Positions 24,066 through 36,400 of a stretch of 64,000 bases of DNA are shown piece after piece (position 1 is the stretch's first letter; the number at the start of each line of letters is the position of its first letter). Below the pieces are notes generated by a model that was not told the origin of the DNA, searched no databases, and saw only the letters and a program-made list of their open reading frames with translations. The position numbers and the translations under genes were made by a program. The DNA comes from Odobenus rosmarus divergens (Eukaryota; Chordata; Mammalia; Carnivora; Odobenidae). The DNA is taken from positions 6,236,227 through 6,300,226 of the forward strand of contig NW_004450276.1 of the NCBI RefSeq assembly GCF_000321225.1, written 5' to 3'.

Positions 24066-24140
24066 TTAGCCTCAGTTTCCTCATTGGAAAAGGGAATAAT
24101 AGCACTTAACCTGGGAGAGTTATTGTAGCTGTAGTTGTAG
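24066..24140 (-). repeat. MIR fragment, reverse orientation
   Basis: 'gcctcagtttcctcattgga' followed by 'aaagggaataatagcactta' is the antisense of the MIR core. Confidence 0.65.
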
Positions 24141-24176
24141 GCTATTGTATTATTTATCCCATGAAACCAATTCCTT

Positions 24177-24379
24177 TATTTTTATTTTTTTAATTTTTTT
24201 TGAGAGAGAGAGAGAGTGCATGAGTGCGTGCGTGGGGTGGGGGGAGGGGCAGAGGGAGAGAGAGAGAATCTTAAGCAGGTTCCATGCCCAGTGCGGGGCT
24301 CCATCTCACAACCTGGAGATTGTGACCTGAGCTGAAATCCAGAGTTGGACACAACCGACTGGGCCACCCAGGTGCCCCA
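24177..24379 (-). mobile_element. Can-SINE, reverse orientation, older form
   Basis: Plus-strand order: T-rich start, (GA)n, 'gcagagggagagagagagaa', and 'gactgggccacccaggtgcc'. Imperfect flanks aaaccaattcct / aaacaaattctt (24165-24176 and 24380-24391) fit a target-site duplication. Confidence 0.88.
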
Positions 24380-24739
24380 AAACAAATTCTTGTAAAGCCT
24401 TTAAGGCCAATTTTATGGTATTTTCCTCTTTTTTCAAATTATCTTTTTTGATAAGATTATCAGTATGATTTGCTATTTTTAAAAGAAACTACATTTAATT
24501 TTTTTGACATACAGTTTAACATTGTGTTTAGTGTGTCCATTCCCTTGGCTATAAATGATTTTTAGTATTACTGAAAGTAAAATTTAGGTGCAGTTAACAT
24601 TTATACTTACAGTCTAAAATCTGAAAATAGGCATATGATTTGGATAATATGAATTCTCTGTAATCACCAACAGCCTGGTCCTCAACCTATACTGTTTAGA
24701 ATCTTTAGATTCCTCTAAAAGTTCTGTGATCCTCTATTT

Positions 24740-24854
24740 TTTTTTTTTTACTTTTTTTTTTTTAAGTAATCTCTATACCTAACGTGGGGCTCAAACTCAT
24801 GACCCTGGGATCAAGTATAGGATGCTTTACCCACTGAGCCAGCCAGGCACCTTA
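24740..24854 (-). mobile_element. Short Can-SINE variant, reverse orientation
   Basis: Poly-T start, 'agtaatctctatacctaacg', 'gctcaaactcatgaccctgg', and 'ccactgagccagccaggcac'. The flank tgatcctctatttt occurs at 24726-24739 and again from 24855, marking the insertion. Confidence 0.88.
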
Positions 24855-25239
24855 TGATCCTCTATTTTCATACTCTTTGAAATGAAGTCAAAGTTCTCAG
24901 ATCCTAGGATTGCCACACTTAGCAATAAAAATATAGGATGCCCAATAAAATTGGAATTTAAGATAAACAATGGATAGTTTTTTTAAAATAACTATGTCCA
25001 ATGCAACATTTGGAACAAACTTATACCCCCCACACACAATTATTCATTATTCATCAGAAATTTTAATTTAACTGAACATCCTGTTTTTTTATGGCAACCA
25101 CTCTGACTCTTCATTCCTGCTAAGGCACCCTAGTCTCACAAATTAAGAAATCTCTTCCACAGTCATACTTTCTCATACTATTTTTGCCAACAATTTCCAT
25201 AGCAGTTCATTTCACACTTAATATATCCCAAGATAAAAC

Positions 25240-25610
25240 ATGACCTTGACCTCTAAAATGGTTACCCTTTCCATCAAGTCACCTCAGTCAGCATTATTGA
25301 CATTCTTCACCTCTCTTCAGATAGAATCTTGGGTTCATTTTTTAGTGCCTTTCTCCATTTTTACCTACTACCAGACATTACTAAGTTCTCTCAATTCCTT
25401 CTTTAAAGTGACATCCAAGTGCTCACTTTCCTCTTCATTTTCACTGCTACAACCTCTGCCTTGACCCCCATCTGCTAGATAGTATCAACTGCAGTCTTCT
25501 TTGATCCTGTTTGAATCCTACTCATCTTCCTAAAACACTATTGTTTCACTGTTCCATACTGCTCAAGAACTTATAACTGCTTGTTATTGTCTATTATATT
25601 AAGTAATATA
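25240..25610 (+). repeat. Possible L2-like relic
   Basis: Pyrimidine-rich text with 'atcttgggttcattttttag' and 'cactgctacaacctctgcct' follows the phrase order of the L2-type LINE seen at 7.6-8.4 kb, with heavy divergence. The call is weak. Confidence 0.35.
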
Positions 25611-25664
25611 AGCAGCATAAAATCTTTTGTTCTTTGAAGGACAATGTTAAGAAAATGAAAAGAC

Positions 25665-28430
25665 AAGTGACAGTTTTTTCAAGAAAAAAAATAGATAATC
25701 TGAATACAATTACATCCACTTTAAAAATAAATTCATGGCTCAAGACCTTAAAATAAAGAAAACTGCAGTCTCAGATGGCTTCCCCAGTGAATTCTACTAA
25801 ATATTTATGGAAAAAAATATCTACACAAACTCTTACAGAAAATAAAAAAAGGAGAGAGGTCAGTGTTACCCTGATACCAAAAAGAGACAAAGACATTAGA
25901 GAAAAAGAAAACTGTAGATCAATGTGCCTCGTGAACATACACACAAAATCTTCAACAAAATATTAGCCAATTTATATCCAGCGATATGTAAAGCAGATAA
26001 TACATCAAGACCAAGGGGGCTTTACCTCACAAATGCAAGTTTTTTCAGAATTTAAAAATCAATCAATGTAATTCAACATATCAACAGACTAGAGAAGAAA
26101 AACTCTATTGTCATCTCAATAGATACAGAAAAAGGTTTTGAAAAAATTCCACAACCTATTCATAATTTTTAAAAAGCTCCCAGCATGCTAGGAATATAAG
26201 GGATGTTCCTCATGTTCCTCAACCTAAGAAAAGATATCTATGGAAAACCTACAATTAACATCATAGTTACTGGTGAAAGATCAAATGCTTTCCCTGAAGA
26301 TGAGAAACAAGATAAGGATGTCTAATTCCACCACTTTTATTCAACATCATACTGGAGGTCCTAACAAGGGCAATAAGGCATGAAAATAAAGACATACAGA
26401 TTGGGAAGGAAAAAATAAAAATTAACTCTGTTTACAGAAGATACGATTGTCTACGCAGAAAAATTCCAAATATAATCTATAAAAGATCTCCTAGAACTAA
26501 TTAGTGAGTTTAGCAAGGTAATAGGATATAAGGTCAATAGGCAAAATCAATTGTATTTTTACATACTCACGATGAACAATTAGAAAGTAGACCTTTTAAA
26601 AGTACTGTTTAAAATAGCACCAAAAAGCATAAACTATTTAGATATAAATCTAATAAAATATGTACAAAATCTTCATGCTTAACTATAAAACAGTGATGAA
26701 AGAAATCCAAGAAGACATAAATAAAAGTAGAGATATGTCACACTCATGGATTGGAAAACTCAATGTTGTCATTTCTCTTGGAATTGATCATAGAGTCAGT
26801 ATGATCCCAATCAAAATCCAGCAGGCTTTTTTGTAGAAATCATAAGCAGATTCTAAAATTTCTGTGGAAAAAGCAAACAAAATGAAATTGTCAAAATGAG
26901 TTTGGGAAAAACAAGAACAAAGTTGGAAGACTCAAACCACTTGATTTTAAGACTTAACTTTTATAAAGCTGCAATAACCAAGACTGTGTTGGTATTGGGA
27001 AAAGGTTAGACAAATAGATCAATGTGTCATAGAAGATCCAGAAATAGACCCACGTATATATCAATTGAATTTTGTCAAGAGTGGAAAGACAACTCAATGG
27101 AGACAGTTTGGCAACAAATAGGGCAAAATAACTGAATATGTGCAAAAAAACCCACAACTTAATTAATATCTCAGACAATATATAAAAATTGACACAAAAT
27201 GGATCACAAACCTAAATGTAAAATCTGAAACTGTAAAACTGTTGAAGGAAACATAGATGAAAATCTTTGTGAGCTTGGTTAAGGAATAAATTCTTAGACA
27301 CAACACCATAAGCACAATCCATAAAAGAAAAATTGGACTTAAAATTTAAAACTTCTGCTCTCTGAAAGACACTCTTGTGAAAAGACTATCCACAAAATGT
27401 TCATGGAAATATTTGCAAAAACATATCTAATAAAGGACCTGTATCCAGAATATATAAAGAACTCTCAAAATCAATAAGAAAACAAAACACCCCTATAAAA
27501 GATGGGCAAACGATTTGAATTCACACTTCACTAATAAAGATATATAGATGGCAGATAGGCACATGAAAAGATGCTCAACATCATTAGTCATTAAGTAAAT
27601 GCAAATTAAAACCACAATCACATACCACTACACACCTGTTAAAATGTCTAAAATAACTCATAACACTGGGGCACCCGGCTGGCTTAGTCAGCAGAGCATG
27701 CGACTCTTGATCTTGAGATTGTAAGTTGGAGCTCACACTGGGTATAGAGATTACTTTAAAATAATAAAATATTTTAAAAATATATTAAAAATAAAATAAC
27801 TCATAACACCACATGTAAAAAGGTTGTGAGGCAACTGAGGCTGCCATATAGTGCTGGTGGGAATGCAATAGTATATAGCTATGATGGAAGACAGTTGGAC
27901 AGCTTCTTGTAAAGTTAAACATACACATATCATATAACCCGGCAGTTCCACACTGATACTTATTTAAGAGAAATAAAAGCATATGTCTACACAAAATCAG
28001 CATGTAAATCTTTATAGAGGCTTTATTCATAATCTCCAAAAACTGGAAACAATCTAAATGTCCATCAACTGGTGAATGGGTAAATAAAATACGATATATT
28101 CATACAATTAAATATTATTCTCAATAAGAAGGAAAGAACTACTGACACATGCATCAACATAGAGGAATCTCAAAAACATTTTACTTGGCAGGAGAAGCTA
28201 AACAAAAAAACTACAAACTCAATGATTCTATTTGTATGACATTCCAGAAGAAACAAAACTATAGTGAGACAAAGTAAATCAATGGCCTTAGGATCATGGG
28301 TGGGGCAAGTATAATGACTACAAAAGGGAAGAGGGAAAATTGTTGGGATTATGGCAGTCTTTATATCTTCAGTGTGGTGTGGTTACATGACTGCATAAAT
28401 TTGCCAAAACTCATTGAATTGTTCAGTACT
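25665..28430 (+). mobile_element. L1 ORF2 and 3'-UTR relic, 5'-truncated
   Basis: Plus-strand L1 can be followed from the reverse-transcriptase part (translation near 25880 reads LIPKRDKDIREKENCR) through 'cacttgattttaagacttaa', 'ccacgtatatatcaattgaa', 'aatgggtaaataaaatacga' to a 3' end near 28430. Stops and indels are frequent, so it is inactive. A short Can-SINE inserted at 27669. Confidence 0.85.
27669..27795 (+). mobile_element. Short Can-SINE variant inserted in L1
   Basis: Head 'ggggcacccggctggcttag', then 'actgggtatagagattactt' and an A/T-rich tail. The duplication aaaataactcataacac on both sides (ends near 27667, restarts about 27792) proves insertion into the L1 relic. Confidence 0.9.
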
Positions 28431-29149
28431 TTGGAGTTGTAGGGTTTAAACCTCCACATTTCAAATTGTGTGTCCTCCATTCCATGGTAGGTAAGCGTTC
28501 TTTTTTTCTTATTGTTTTAAATGTGCTTAATTTTCTCAATACCTTATGAAGCACATGGCATTTGTAGAAGGTGTTCCGAGCAGAGCCAAAGGACCACAAG
28601 TTATGGATCACTCTAGAGTATGAGACAACTCCTTGAAACAAGACAAGAAATGTTCCAGAGGAAAATGTGAAGCCATCTTGATTTTGCTCCGAGAGACTTT
28701 CTAAAGAGCTGCTAACCATGAATATTATTCAAGAAAAACTAGAGTAAGAACCAGTGGGAAGAGAGGGAATGGCTCCCTAGGTCTTCTTAAGAGGGAGATG
28801 TTTACAGGTAGGCTGACCATAATGAATACTGGCCTGGATTCTGATATTTCTGGGGGGTCAAAAGATGACAGTAAGGTAACTATTGTCATGGAGGTCTTTG
28901 AGTGTATCCTACGACTGCTGCTATTAAAAGAGCTCTTTCAGATTCACTTTAGAGTCCCTGAAAGCAAAGAAGTGCTAGGCCACCCAGAAGGTTTTTATTT
29001 AATTTTCTAAGTAGGGGCTTATGTGCTTGAGGTCCTCGAATGGTTACATCATGTGCACAACAGCTGTAAATTTGAATGGAAAAAAAAAAAAACCTATGCC
29101 AGTAAAAACAAAACAATCACAGAATTACATTATTTTGTTATAATTGCAT
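28431..29149. other. Unassigned intergenic DNA
   Basis: Nothing recognised. Frames of 98 codons on the minus strand (28423-28719) and 70 codons on the plus strand (28798-29010) show no domain and no splice-flanked structure. Confidence 0.45.
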
Positions 29150-29335
29150 GCATGAAGCACATGCTAAGGCCAGGCACTGAATGTTCTTCAAGAGCCATAT
29201 GTAAGAGATGCCATTATCACTTCCATTGTGCATTTGAGAAAAATGAGACTTAGAGAAAATAAGTCCAATGTTATAGAACTAGAAGCAGGTGGTATAAAGG
29301 TTTGAGCTAAATTTTCTATGACACTATGCTCCATA
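29150..29335 (+). repeat. MIR relic
   Basis: 'aaggccaggcactgaatgtt', 'gccattatcacttccattgt', 'atttgagaaaaatgagactt' and a decayed 3' half follow MIR order. Confidence 0.65.
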
Positions 29336-29475
29336 CTACCTTTATTCATTCAACAAATATTCTTGACTCTCCACCATGTACCAGGTACTTGTCTAATAAA
29401 AAGTGAAAACAAGTAAAGAAGAAAAACCATAAAGTTTCAAATCCCATGTTCTTCAGTATACTTTAAGAAGGCACT

Positions 29476-29674
29476 GGGGGCGCCTGGGTGGCTCAGTCGG
29501 TTAAGCGGCTACCTTTGGCTCAGGTCATGATCCTGGGGTCCTGGGATCGAGCCCCACATCCAGCTCCCTGCTCAGCGGAGAGCCTGCTTCTCCCTCTCCC
29601 TCTGCCTGTCCCTCTGCCTATTTGTGCTCTCTCTCTCTGTAAAAAAAAAAAAATACTTAAAAAAAAAAAAAAAG
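29476..29674 (+). mobile_element. Can-SINE, near-consensus head
   Basis: The head 'gggggcgcctgggtggctca' is almost the family consensus, followed by 'tgatcctggggtcctgggat'. The tail is (CT)n TGT then two long A runs, the second about 15 bases. The retained long A runs and intact head suggest a young copy. Confidence 0.94.
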
Positions 29675-30313
29675 ACACTAACTTATAGAACTTTGCTAGT
29701 GATTCTATCTTATTTTAAGATGAAAAGAACATGTTGAACAAAGTTATGAAAATCTATTAAAAAACTGAATACATTTTTTGGGTAAATACCCCCCAAAAGA
29801 TTTTTTGTATTCCTTTTCACAGAATCTTGTTACCCTAATCAAGTATGTTATTCAAAAAATTGATATTCCACTTGAAACTAGAGATAAACTCTAATCCTTA
29901 GATTTGCCAGTTAAACTCTTGTATTTCCAAAATAATTATTCATATAATTATTCAGGTATATTAAAGAAAAAGAGAGAGTAACGACTATTTTCATTCAAAG
30001 AATGGGGCAATATTATTCCAATACACAGTGTAGCATTATTTATTCTTCTATTATTATATTTAGCCGGAATGAGCACTTAAAATTTTGCATAATATAAAAC
30101 TATGCTGAAGATTCTGATAACTTTTCAATGTAAAGGGTTTTTTTTAAAAAACCATCTAGGAATCATGTTAAATATGTTTAAATATAACCATGTCTTTATA
30201 CTATTCTTAAAATCTTTAATAAAATAAAGGTAAGCTAAAAGAAAAAGCTTAAGATAAATACAATGAGTGTCTTTATGCCATTTGTGTCAATGGAAGGAGA
30301 GTAAAGGCTGAGC
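29675..30313. other. Unassigned AT-rich DNA
   Basis: No repeat family or gene recognised. Confidence 0.45.
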
Positions 30314-30329
30314 TAAAGATTTAAGTTTG

Positions 30330-30414
30330 ACCTTCCCCCCTCACATGTGCTCTCTCTCTCTCTCATTCTCTCTCTCAAATAAATAAATAAAATCTTTAAA
30401 AAAATAAAATAAAA
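30330..30414 (+). mobile_element. 5'-truncated Can-SINE with exact target-site duplication
   Basis: Only the 3' CT-rich end and the 'caaataaataaataaaatc' tail are present, about 85 bases. The tRNA-related head with the pol III promoter is missing. The exact 16-bp duplication taaagatttaagtttg at 30314-30329 and 30415-30430 shows it was truncated at insertion, not afterwards. Confidence 0.92.
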
Positions 30415-30928
30415 TAAAGATTTAAGTTTGTTACTTTATGACATATTCTCCCCCTACCACCCGCCATTACTGGCCAGGATGTTCACTTACAAAATGACTA
30501 CTTTCCTATAGTAGCTCTTGATTTTAATATAACAGACTATGATTATGACTCAACTTGAACATTAGTCATCATGGAATGTCATAGTTTCTACAAATAGACA
30601 AATATTGATCATAGCAACTTTTAAAAACAGAATAAAAGCAAAATAAAATTAAAATTAACTTAGAAGTATTAGTTTTAAAATGCTTTTAGGTTTCTAAAAA
30701 CATATAATCATTGGTTAAAATATCTCACAAACATCTGAAATTTAGATTTTCATTTATGTCCACTTTGTTGCAAAAATAATTTAAGGCAAACTTCAAAACT
30801 ACAATATATATGGAATATTATTTTCTTTCTATTATAATTGGCAAATGTAAAATCAATGTTTCCAGTATATGCTGTTGGCAGGAGATTTTTGTAAAGAATA
30901 CATATTGTCTATAAAAATTTCTAAAATT

Positions 30929-31125
30929 GGGGCGCCTGGGTGCCTCAGTTGGTTAAGCGTCTGCCTTCAGATCAGTCATGATCCCAGGGTCCTGGGATCC
31001 AGACCTGGATGGAGCCTGCCTCAGGGTCTCTGCTCAGAGGGGAGCTTGCCTCTCCCTCTCCCTCCCTCTGCGCTCTCTCTCTCACTCATTCTCTCTCTCT
31101 CAAATACATAAAATCTTTTTAAAAA
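30929..31125 (+). mobile_element. Can-SINE
   Basis: Head 'ggggcgcctgggtgcctcag', long CT body, tail 'tcaaatacataaaatc'. Imperfect flanks (tttctaaaat / tttccaaaac). Confidence 0.93.
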
Positions 31126-31711
31126 ATTTCCAAAACAAAATACATATCTCTAATTGATACCATTGGTCTTATAAAATTCTTCATTTCAATTCACAAAAAT
31201 TGTAATTAAATTACTATTTTAACAAAAACAAAAGTTATCTTAAACCTCTGTCAACTACTCACCTATATATTGTAGTGGACCTCATTTAAAATTTTCCATC
31301 ACCTTCAAATTTTAAGAAAAGCATATGAAAATTTAAAGTTCTCATAGGCCTCATTTGCCCATGTATTTCCATCTACATTATTATTCTTTACCAAATTTCT
31401 CCTCATTTCTTGGTCTATAATTTACAGAGCACTGCAAATCACATAAACATTGCCAATTATCTGATTAATTTTGATTTAGAATACTATTGTTTCAAATGAT
31501 CCAGGCCTGTTTCCTTTAGCACAAAATAAAAAGAAAATTCAGTAATCACCCAGATACCAGTAACCCAGGTTCAAGTTTCTAATTACATGGACTAAATTGA
31601 CTATATTAATACAATTCTCCCTCTCCACTCTGTTGTTAGTCATTATTTTCTTGGTATTTTACAACATTAAAATGATTTTATAAGTCTTACTCTCCGATCC
31701 CTTTTCTTTTT
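31126..31711. other. Unassigned AT-rich DNA
   Basis: Nothing recognised between two Can-SINEs. Confidence 0.45.
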
Positions 31712-31905
31712 TCTTTTTTTAAGGATTTTATTTATTTGACAGAGAGAGACACAGCTAGAGAGGGAACACAAGCAGGGGGAGTGGGAGAGGAAGAAGCAGG
31801 CTTCCCACAGAGCAGGGAGCCCTATGCGGGGCTCGATGCCAGGACCCTGGGATCATGACCTGAGCCGAAGGCAGACACTTGATGACTGAGCCACTCAGGC
31901 ACCCC
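31712..31905 (-). mobile_element. Can-SINE, reverse orientation
   Basis: Plus-strand order 'aaggattttatttatttgac', 'gcaggcttcccacagagcag', 'gactgagccactcaggcacc'. The flank tccgatcccttttc / tccaatcccttttc is a target-site duplication with one mismatch. Confidence 0.94.
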
Positions 31906-32257
31906 TCCAATCCCTTTTCATAATATACAGATAAAATGCTTACATAAAGAAATGTGATTTTGAAAATAATACTTGAAAGAGTTAGAACAGCTATATTTAT
32001 GTTATAACCTTAATAAACCAATTAAAAGCTTAAGGAGAGAAAATTATAGGGGGAGGGACGGAAAAGTTTCATCTACTTTATAGGTGCTTGTTTTCATAGT
32101 CATCTATAAAATCACTTTCTGAGCATTTACCATGGTGTAAAAACTCAGTTATGCATAAACTAAAGTATTTTCTGAATACTTCTATCAATACAAATAATAA
32201 AAGTGAGAGTGTTGAACACAATTATCTACTAAGGTTTCTTTAAAATATTTCTAGACT

Positions 32258-32432
32258 GGGCACCTGGATGGCTCAGTCGTTAAGCATCCGCCTTGGGCTC
32301 AGGTCATGATCCCAGGGTCCTGGGATCAAGCCCTGGCATAGAGCTCCCTGCTCAGCTGGAAGCCTGCTCCTCCCTCTCTCACTCCCCCTGCTGTGTTCCC
32401 TCTCTCCTTGTCTCTTTATCAAATAAATAAAT
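32258..32432 (+). mobile_element. Can-SINE with 17-bp target-site duplication
   Basis: Head 'gggcacctggatggctcagt', CT body 'cactccccctgctgtgttcc', AAATAAATAAATA tail. Flanks aaaatatttctaga(c/t)tg lie directly on both sides with a single difference. Confidence 0.94.
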
Positions 32433-32615
32433 AAAATATTTCTAGATTGAATTTTGTGTAAAATGTTTTCAAGTCAATGTTTTATTTTGGCAAGGAAGAT
32501 AAAATACATACTCTCTTGAAAATAGCATATTCAAAACAACTGTAATTAAAATGTTAAATTCTTAACCAGTACTATTTAAAATATCATATATATTTCAAGA
32601 TATTAAAACATTTTT

Positions 32616-32731
32616 GGGGCACCTGGGTGGCTCAGTCAGTTGAACATCCGATTCTTGATCTCAGCTCAGGTCTTGATCTCAGCATTGTGAGTTCAAGCCC
32701 CACTTAAAAAAACAACAACAAAAAACCCACT
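32616..32731 (+). mobile_element. Short Can-SINE variant
   Basis: Head 'ggggcacctgggtggctcag', then 'gtgagttcaagccccactta' and an (AAC)n/A-rich tail. It is the last young SINE before the long repeat-poor stretch that contains both genes. Confidence 0.9.
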
Positions 32732-33400
32732 TTTACTTGGGCCTTTCTTTGCCAGGTAAGCTCTTCTAAAATATTAATTCTGGTTTAAATGTTTAATTTA
32801 AACGAATTTAAAGCACATTGTGTATTTTTTTAGTGTTTGTAATGAATTTAATTCAGATTGTGCATTCTTATATATATAACTTTGGTTCTGAAATGATCTG
32901 TTAAGTGATGGTCTAGTGATGGTCATTTTTCTTTTTAAAATTACACTCCTTTACACAAAATAAATATGAATATTTGTACATTACTTAAGTTTCAAAATTT
33001 AATATGTAAAAAGCATGCTCTCAAAATACCAACTTTTAAGAACTATTGGCTTTAAACAGTAATATTCCATAGAGTAGGCCCATTTGTTCCTTTTTTTTTT
33101 TTTTTTGCCTGAATTCATGGAACTGGCTCAAACATCAATTTCTGAGGTGTGAGAAAATACTGTTAGATCCCCAAACCAGAATCAAAAAGAAAGGGAATCT
33201 GTTAGATACTCTCTGTTGTTGCAGTCTAAACGTAGGACATCTTGAAACTAAGTTCCAAACGTGACGGATGACCTTCCAGTCCCTTCTGAGCGTTATTGTG
33301 AGGCTCAGTTGAATTCATTGTAGCTAAGACAATCTCACTGTAATGGACTGTGTCAGAGAAAATAAACAGTAAATAAGCTTTTCATGATATTTCTCCTCTT

Positions 33401-33466
33401 TTCCTCACTCCCTCCCTCTCTTCCCTTCCTCCCTCCCTCCCTCCTTCTCTTTCCTTCCTTCTTTTT
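33401..33466. repeat. CT-rich simple repeat (CCCT/CCTT)n
   Basis: Repeated ccctccct/ccttcctt units with interruptions. Confidence 0.9.
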
Positions 33467-36400
33467 GAAAATATTCAATCTCTCTCTAAAAATATACTAA
33501 CAATTTAAAGAACAGTTTATATACATAGGGAATAAGTAGATATATTCATCAAAGTAAACTTATTTCAACGTGTCCATCTTTCACTTTTATTTTCTTATAG
33601 CTAGGCCATGGGTCATTCTGGCTGAAACCAATCAATGAAGTAGGAAATTGAAGAGGTGATCTTTATAATTTAAGTAGAGAAAAAAAACCAACCTGCTGTT
33701 TATTGGCAAATATGTTTATTATCTAAGTTGTCTATTTGACAGAATTTATTGGATGAATGGCCAGCTCCTAATTTTCATAACACTTCACTGGTGAAATAGA
33801 TATAAATTGTGTGTCTTAAGGAACAAACCTGTTTTCCTTAATCCATACAAAAGATAATTAAATTGTAATCTTTTAAATCATTTACTGAATTTAAAGGGAA
33901 ACTTTTAGTTTTTTTCTATGCAGAGAATTCTGACACATAATTAAATCTGTTCTTTAAATGTAATATTGAGTATGATTGCTTTCTTTGTTTTTCTGATTTA
34001 ACTTTAAATTAAAATTTGCTTTCATCCCTTGCCAAACTGCATTTTTATTTCCTTTTAAAAAATCAATTCCTCATTTCTTCCTAGCTGAACACCACAATTT
34101 TAGTCAGTTCAACTCAGATATTTCCATATGACACATTAGTTGCTTTCTTTCAGAATAAGGGTTCAAACTTCTTAAATGAGCCCTAAAGAGAAGACATGGC
34201 TTTTCTAGTAAGCATAAAATTTTTTCAAAATTATAGGCTGGTTAGATACAAAGATTTGATATTAAAAAATTATCATTTGATTCTTACATACATTCCTTTA
34301 ATGTTATAGAATTATCTCATTCTGACTCAAGTAGCTAACAAAATCATGGCATGGCAATCTTGATAATTTCCAAATTTTACTTCAGAAATTCAAGAAAATT
34401 CTCCTTTTTTGACAATATCTTGACTGTAGAATTTCCTATTTGCAAAGCTTAACAAAATTATAGTTTCCTAACTTCAAGAAATGCTTTGAGATTTATCTTT
34501 TTAAGAAACTTTATTTCTTACTAGTGTAACAATTTTGTTAAAACTTAGTTTTAAAATATTTAAGTTTGCTTATTCTTATGTCACATTTTGAAGTTTTATA
34601 TTTGATATTTCCGATACAACTATCTGAAAAATAAGTATTTTAAAAATGGTACTGATGAAATTATTGCTTAAATAAAAATTATACTATTTAGTCTAAATGT
34701 TTTGAATAAAAGTTTTAGGGGGAAAGTCCAATACATTCATGCAAAACCATAAGCATTAACACTGTATGATTGATTTTCATTCCTGTGGTTCCAGTTTCTT
34801 TAATGTAATTGGCATTTCACTTTCCCTCACATATTAAGGCACTAATTCCATTGAAATTAATTTGAGTTTATCTAAAAGTCCACATATATAAGATAGGCTA
34901 TCTGATGTAAAGGAGGAAAAAAGGTAATATTTGTCTGTATTAATTGTAGCAATGAAAATTTACAAATTAGTAGGGATTGGATTAAATGCTTTTATTTGAA
35001 AATAAAAGTTTTGTTGTCCCCTCTGAATTCTCAATGTGGTTTTTTGACAATGTATGTGACATAAGACTTAATTTGAAACCACTGAACTCTGTGATCATGA
35101 ATGCACAAAAACTTGATCATTCAAATTCCAAGTCCTAATCTATGCCTTACCAAGTTAAGATATTTAATAAGAGAATGCATATAGATTTTACAAACTTCAC
35201 TGAAATAATTTTGACCTATATGCAGATGCCATGTATAACAGTTAAATATTCCTGTCAACTCTCCATTTTTGGTTAAAATAGCTTTAAAATAAATTCTATT
35301 TTCATTAATATATATCTCAAGGCTTTATGATCAGATCACTAACCATCACAGAATGAGTACTTGGAGCAGAGAGAAGATGGTTTCTTGTGTATAGGTAATT
35401 TTTAAGTTTTTTTAACTTTCTTTTCTCTAGAAAATGAGCAGATATTCCACGGGCAAGGATAAAATAGAACCCCACTAGAACACATAGTATGTATGTCGGT
35501 TAACACTTCTAGATGTCTCATGAGCACTTAGGCATATTGGCTTCCCTCCCCCCTCCCCATGGATGTTCAATAAACTCTTCATTCTAAAGGAATACTTCCT
35601 TTCAACTTTCTTTGCACAAAAGCAACAGTCCTTACACAATCTAAAAAAAAAAAGAATCCTAGAAAATACTTTATTTCATAAAACAAATGTATCAATGAGG
35701 CCTTTGGGAAAAGCTGACCACGTAGATCTTGTAAATACCCCAGCAATTTTAATTGTACTCACAATGCAGAGGCCAATATTAAATTGGTTTCTTAAAAAAA
35801 TTAACAGCTCAAAGGATACAATGGATTTTAAAACACTCTAAAACATTGTTTTAAATACTTTCTAATTATTTGAGTAATTTCTAGATTCTGAAAAAGAAAA
35901 ACAAATTTATTAGCATTGCCTATCTTAACATTTGCAATTTAGAAAGGAAAAAGTATTATAAAATGAAGATATTTGAGTATTTAGTTATTTTCAGCTGCAC
36001 TTAAGTGTTATTTAAAAAGGTTCTGTTATTTAAAGAGGCCAAATTTAGTCTGTTGGCTTTGAGCCTACAGAATTTTTTAAAGTCTAGTGAAAGCTCCAAT
36101 GCTCTTTACAGTAATCAAAGCAAAAATTTTAAAGTTTTTTTATACTTTCAGAATGTATTCATACATAGTTTTTCTAACAATATAAAATGCATTGATTTTA
36201 TTGCTGCAAACAGTAGTCTACATCTGTGCAACCATGCTTTTTAATGATCACACTTCAATATATTTCAATGACTTATTTGTCGAGAGCATATTCTATCTAC
36301 ATTTAAACTGTGCTTCCTTCAAAGGAAGTTGAAATAAATGTACCTATGGTAGAAAAATTCAGCTTTTCTAGTATCAAAAAACATATAATTAAAATTTTTG

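Noticed and set aside
23092..24379. tRNA-like heads as real tRNA genes
   Set aside because: They are the tRNA-derived parts of Can-SINEs; no full cloverleaf with intact arms is present and the SINE tails follow.
25775..25966. Plus-strand frame with polymerase-like residues as a host gene
   Set aside because: It is part of the L1 ORF2 relic, which is broken by stops further on.
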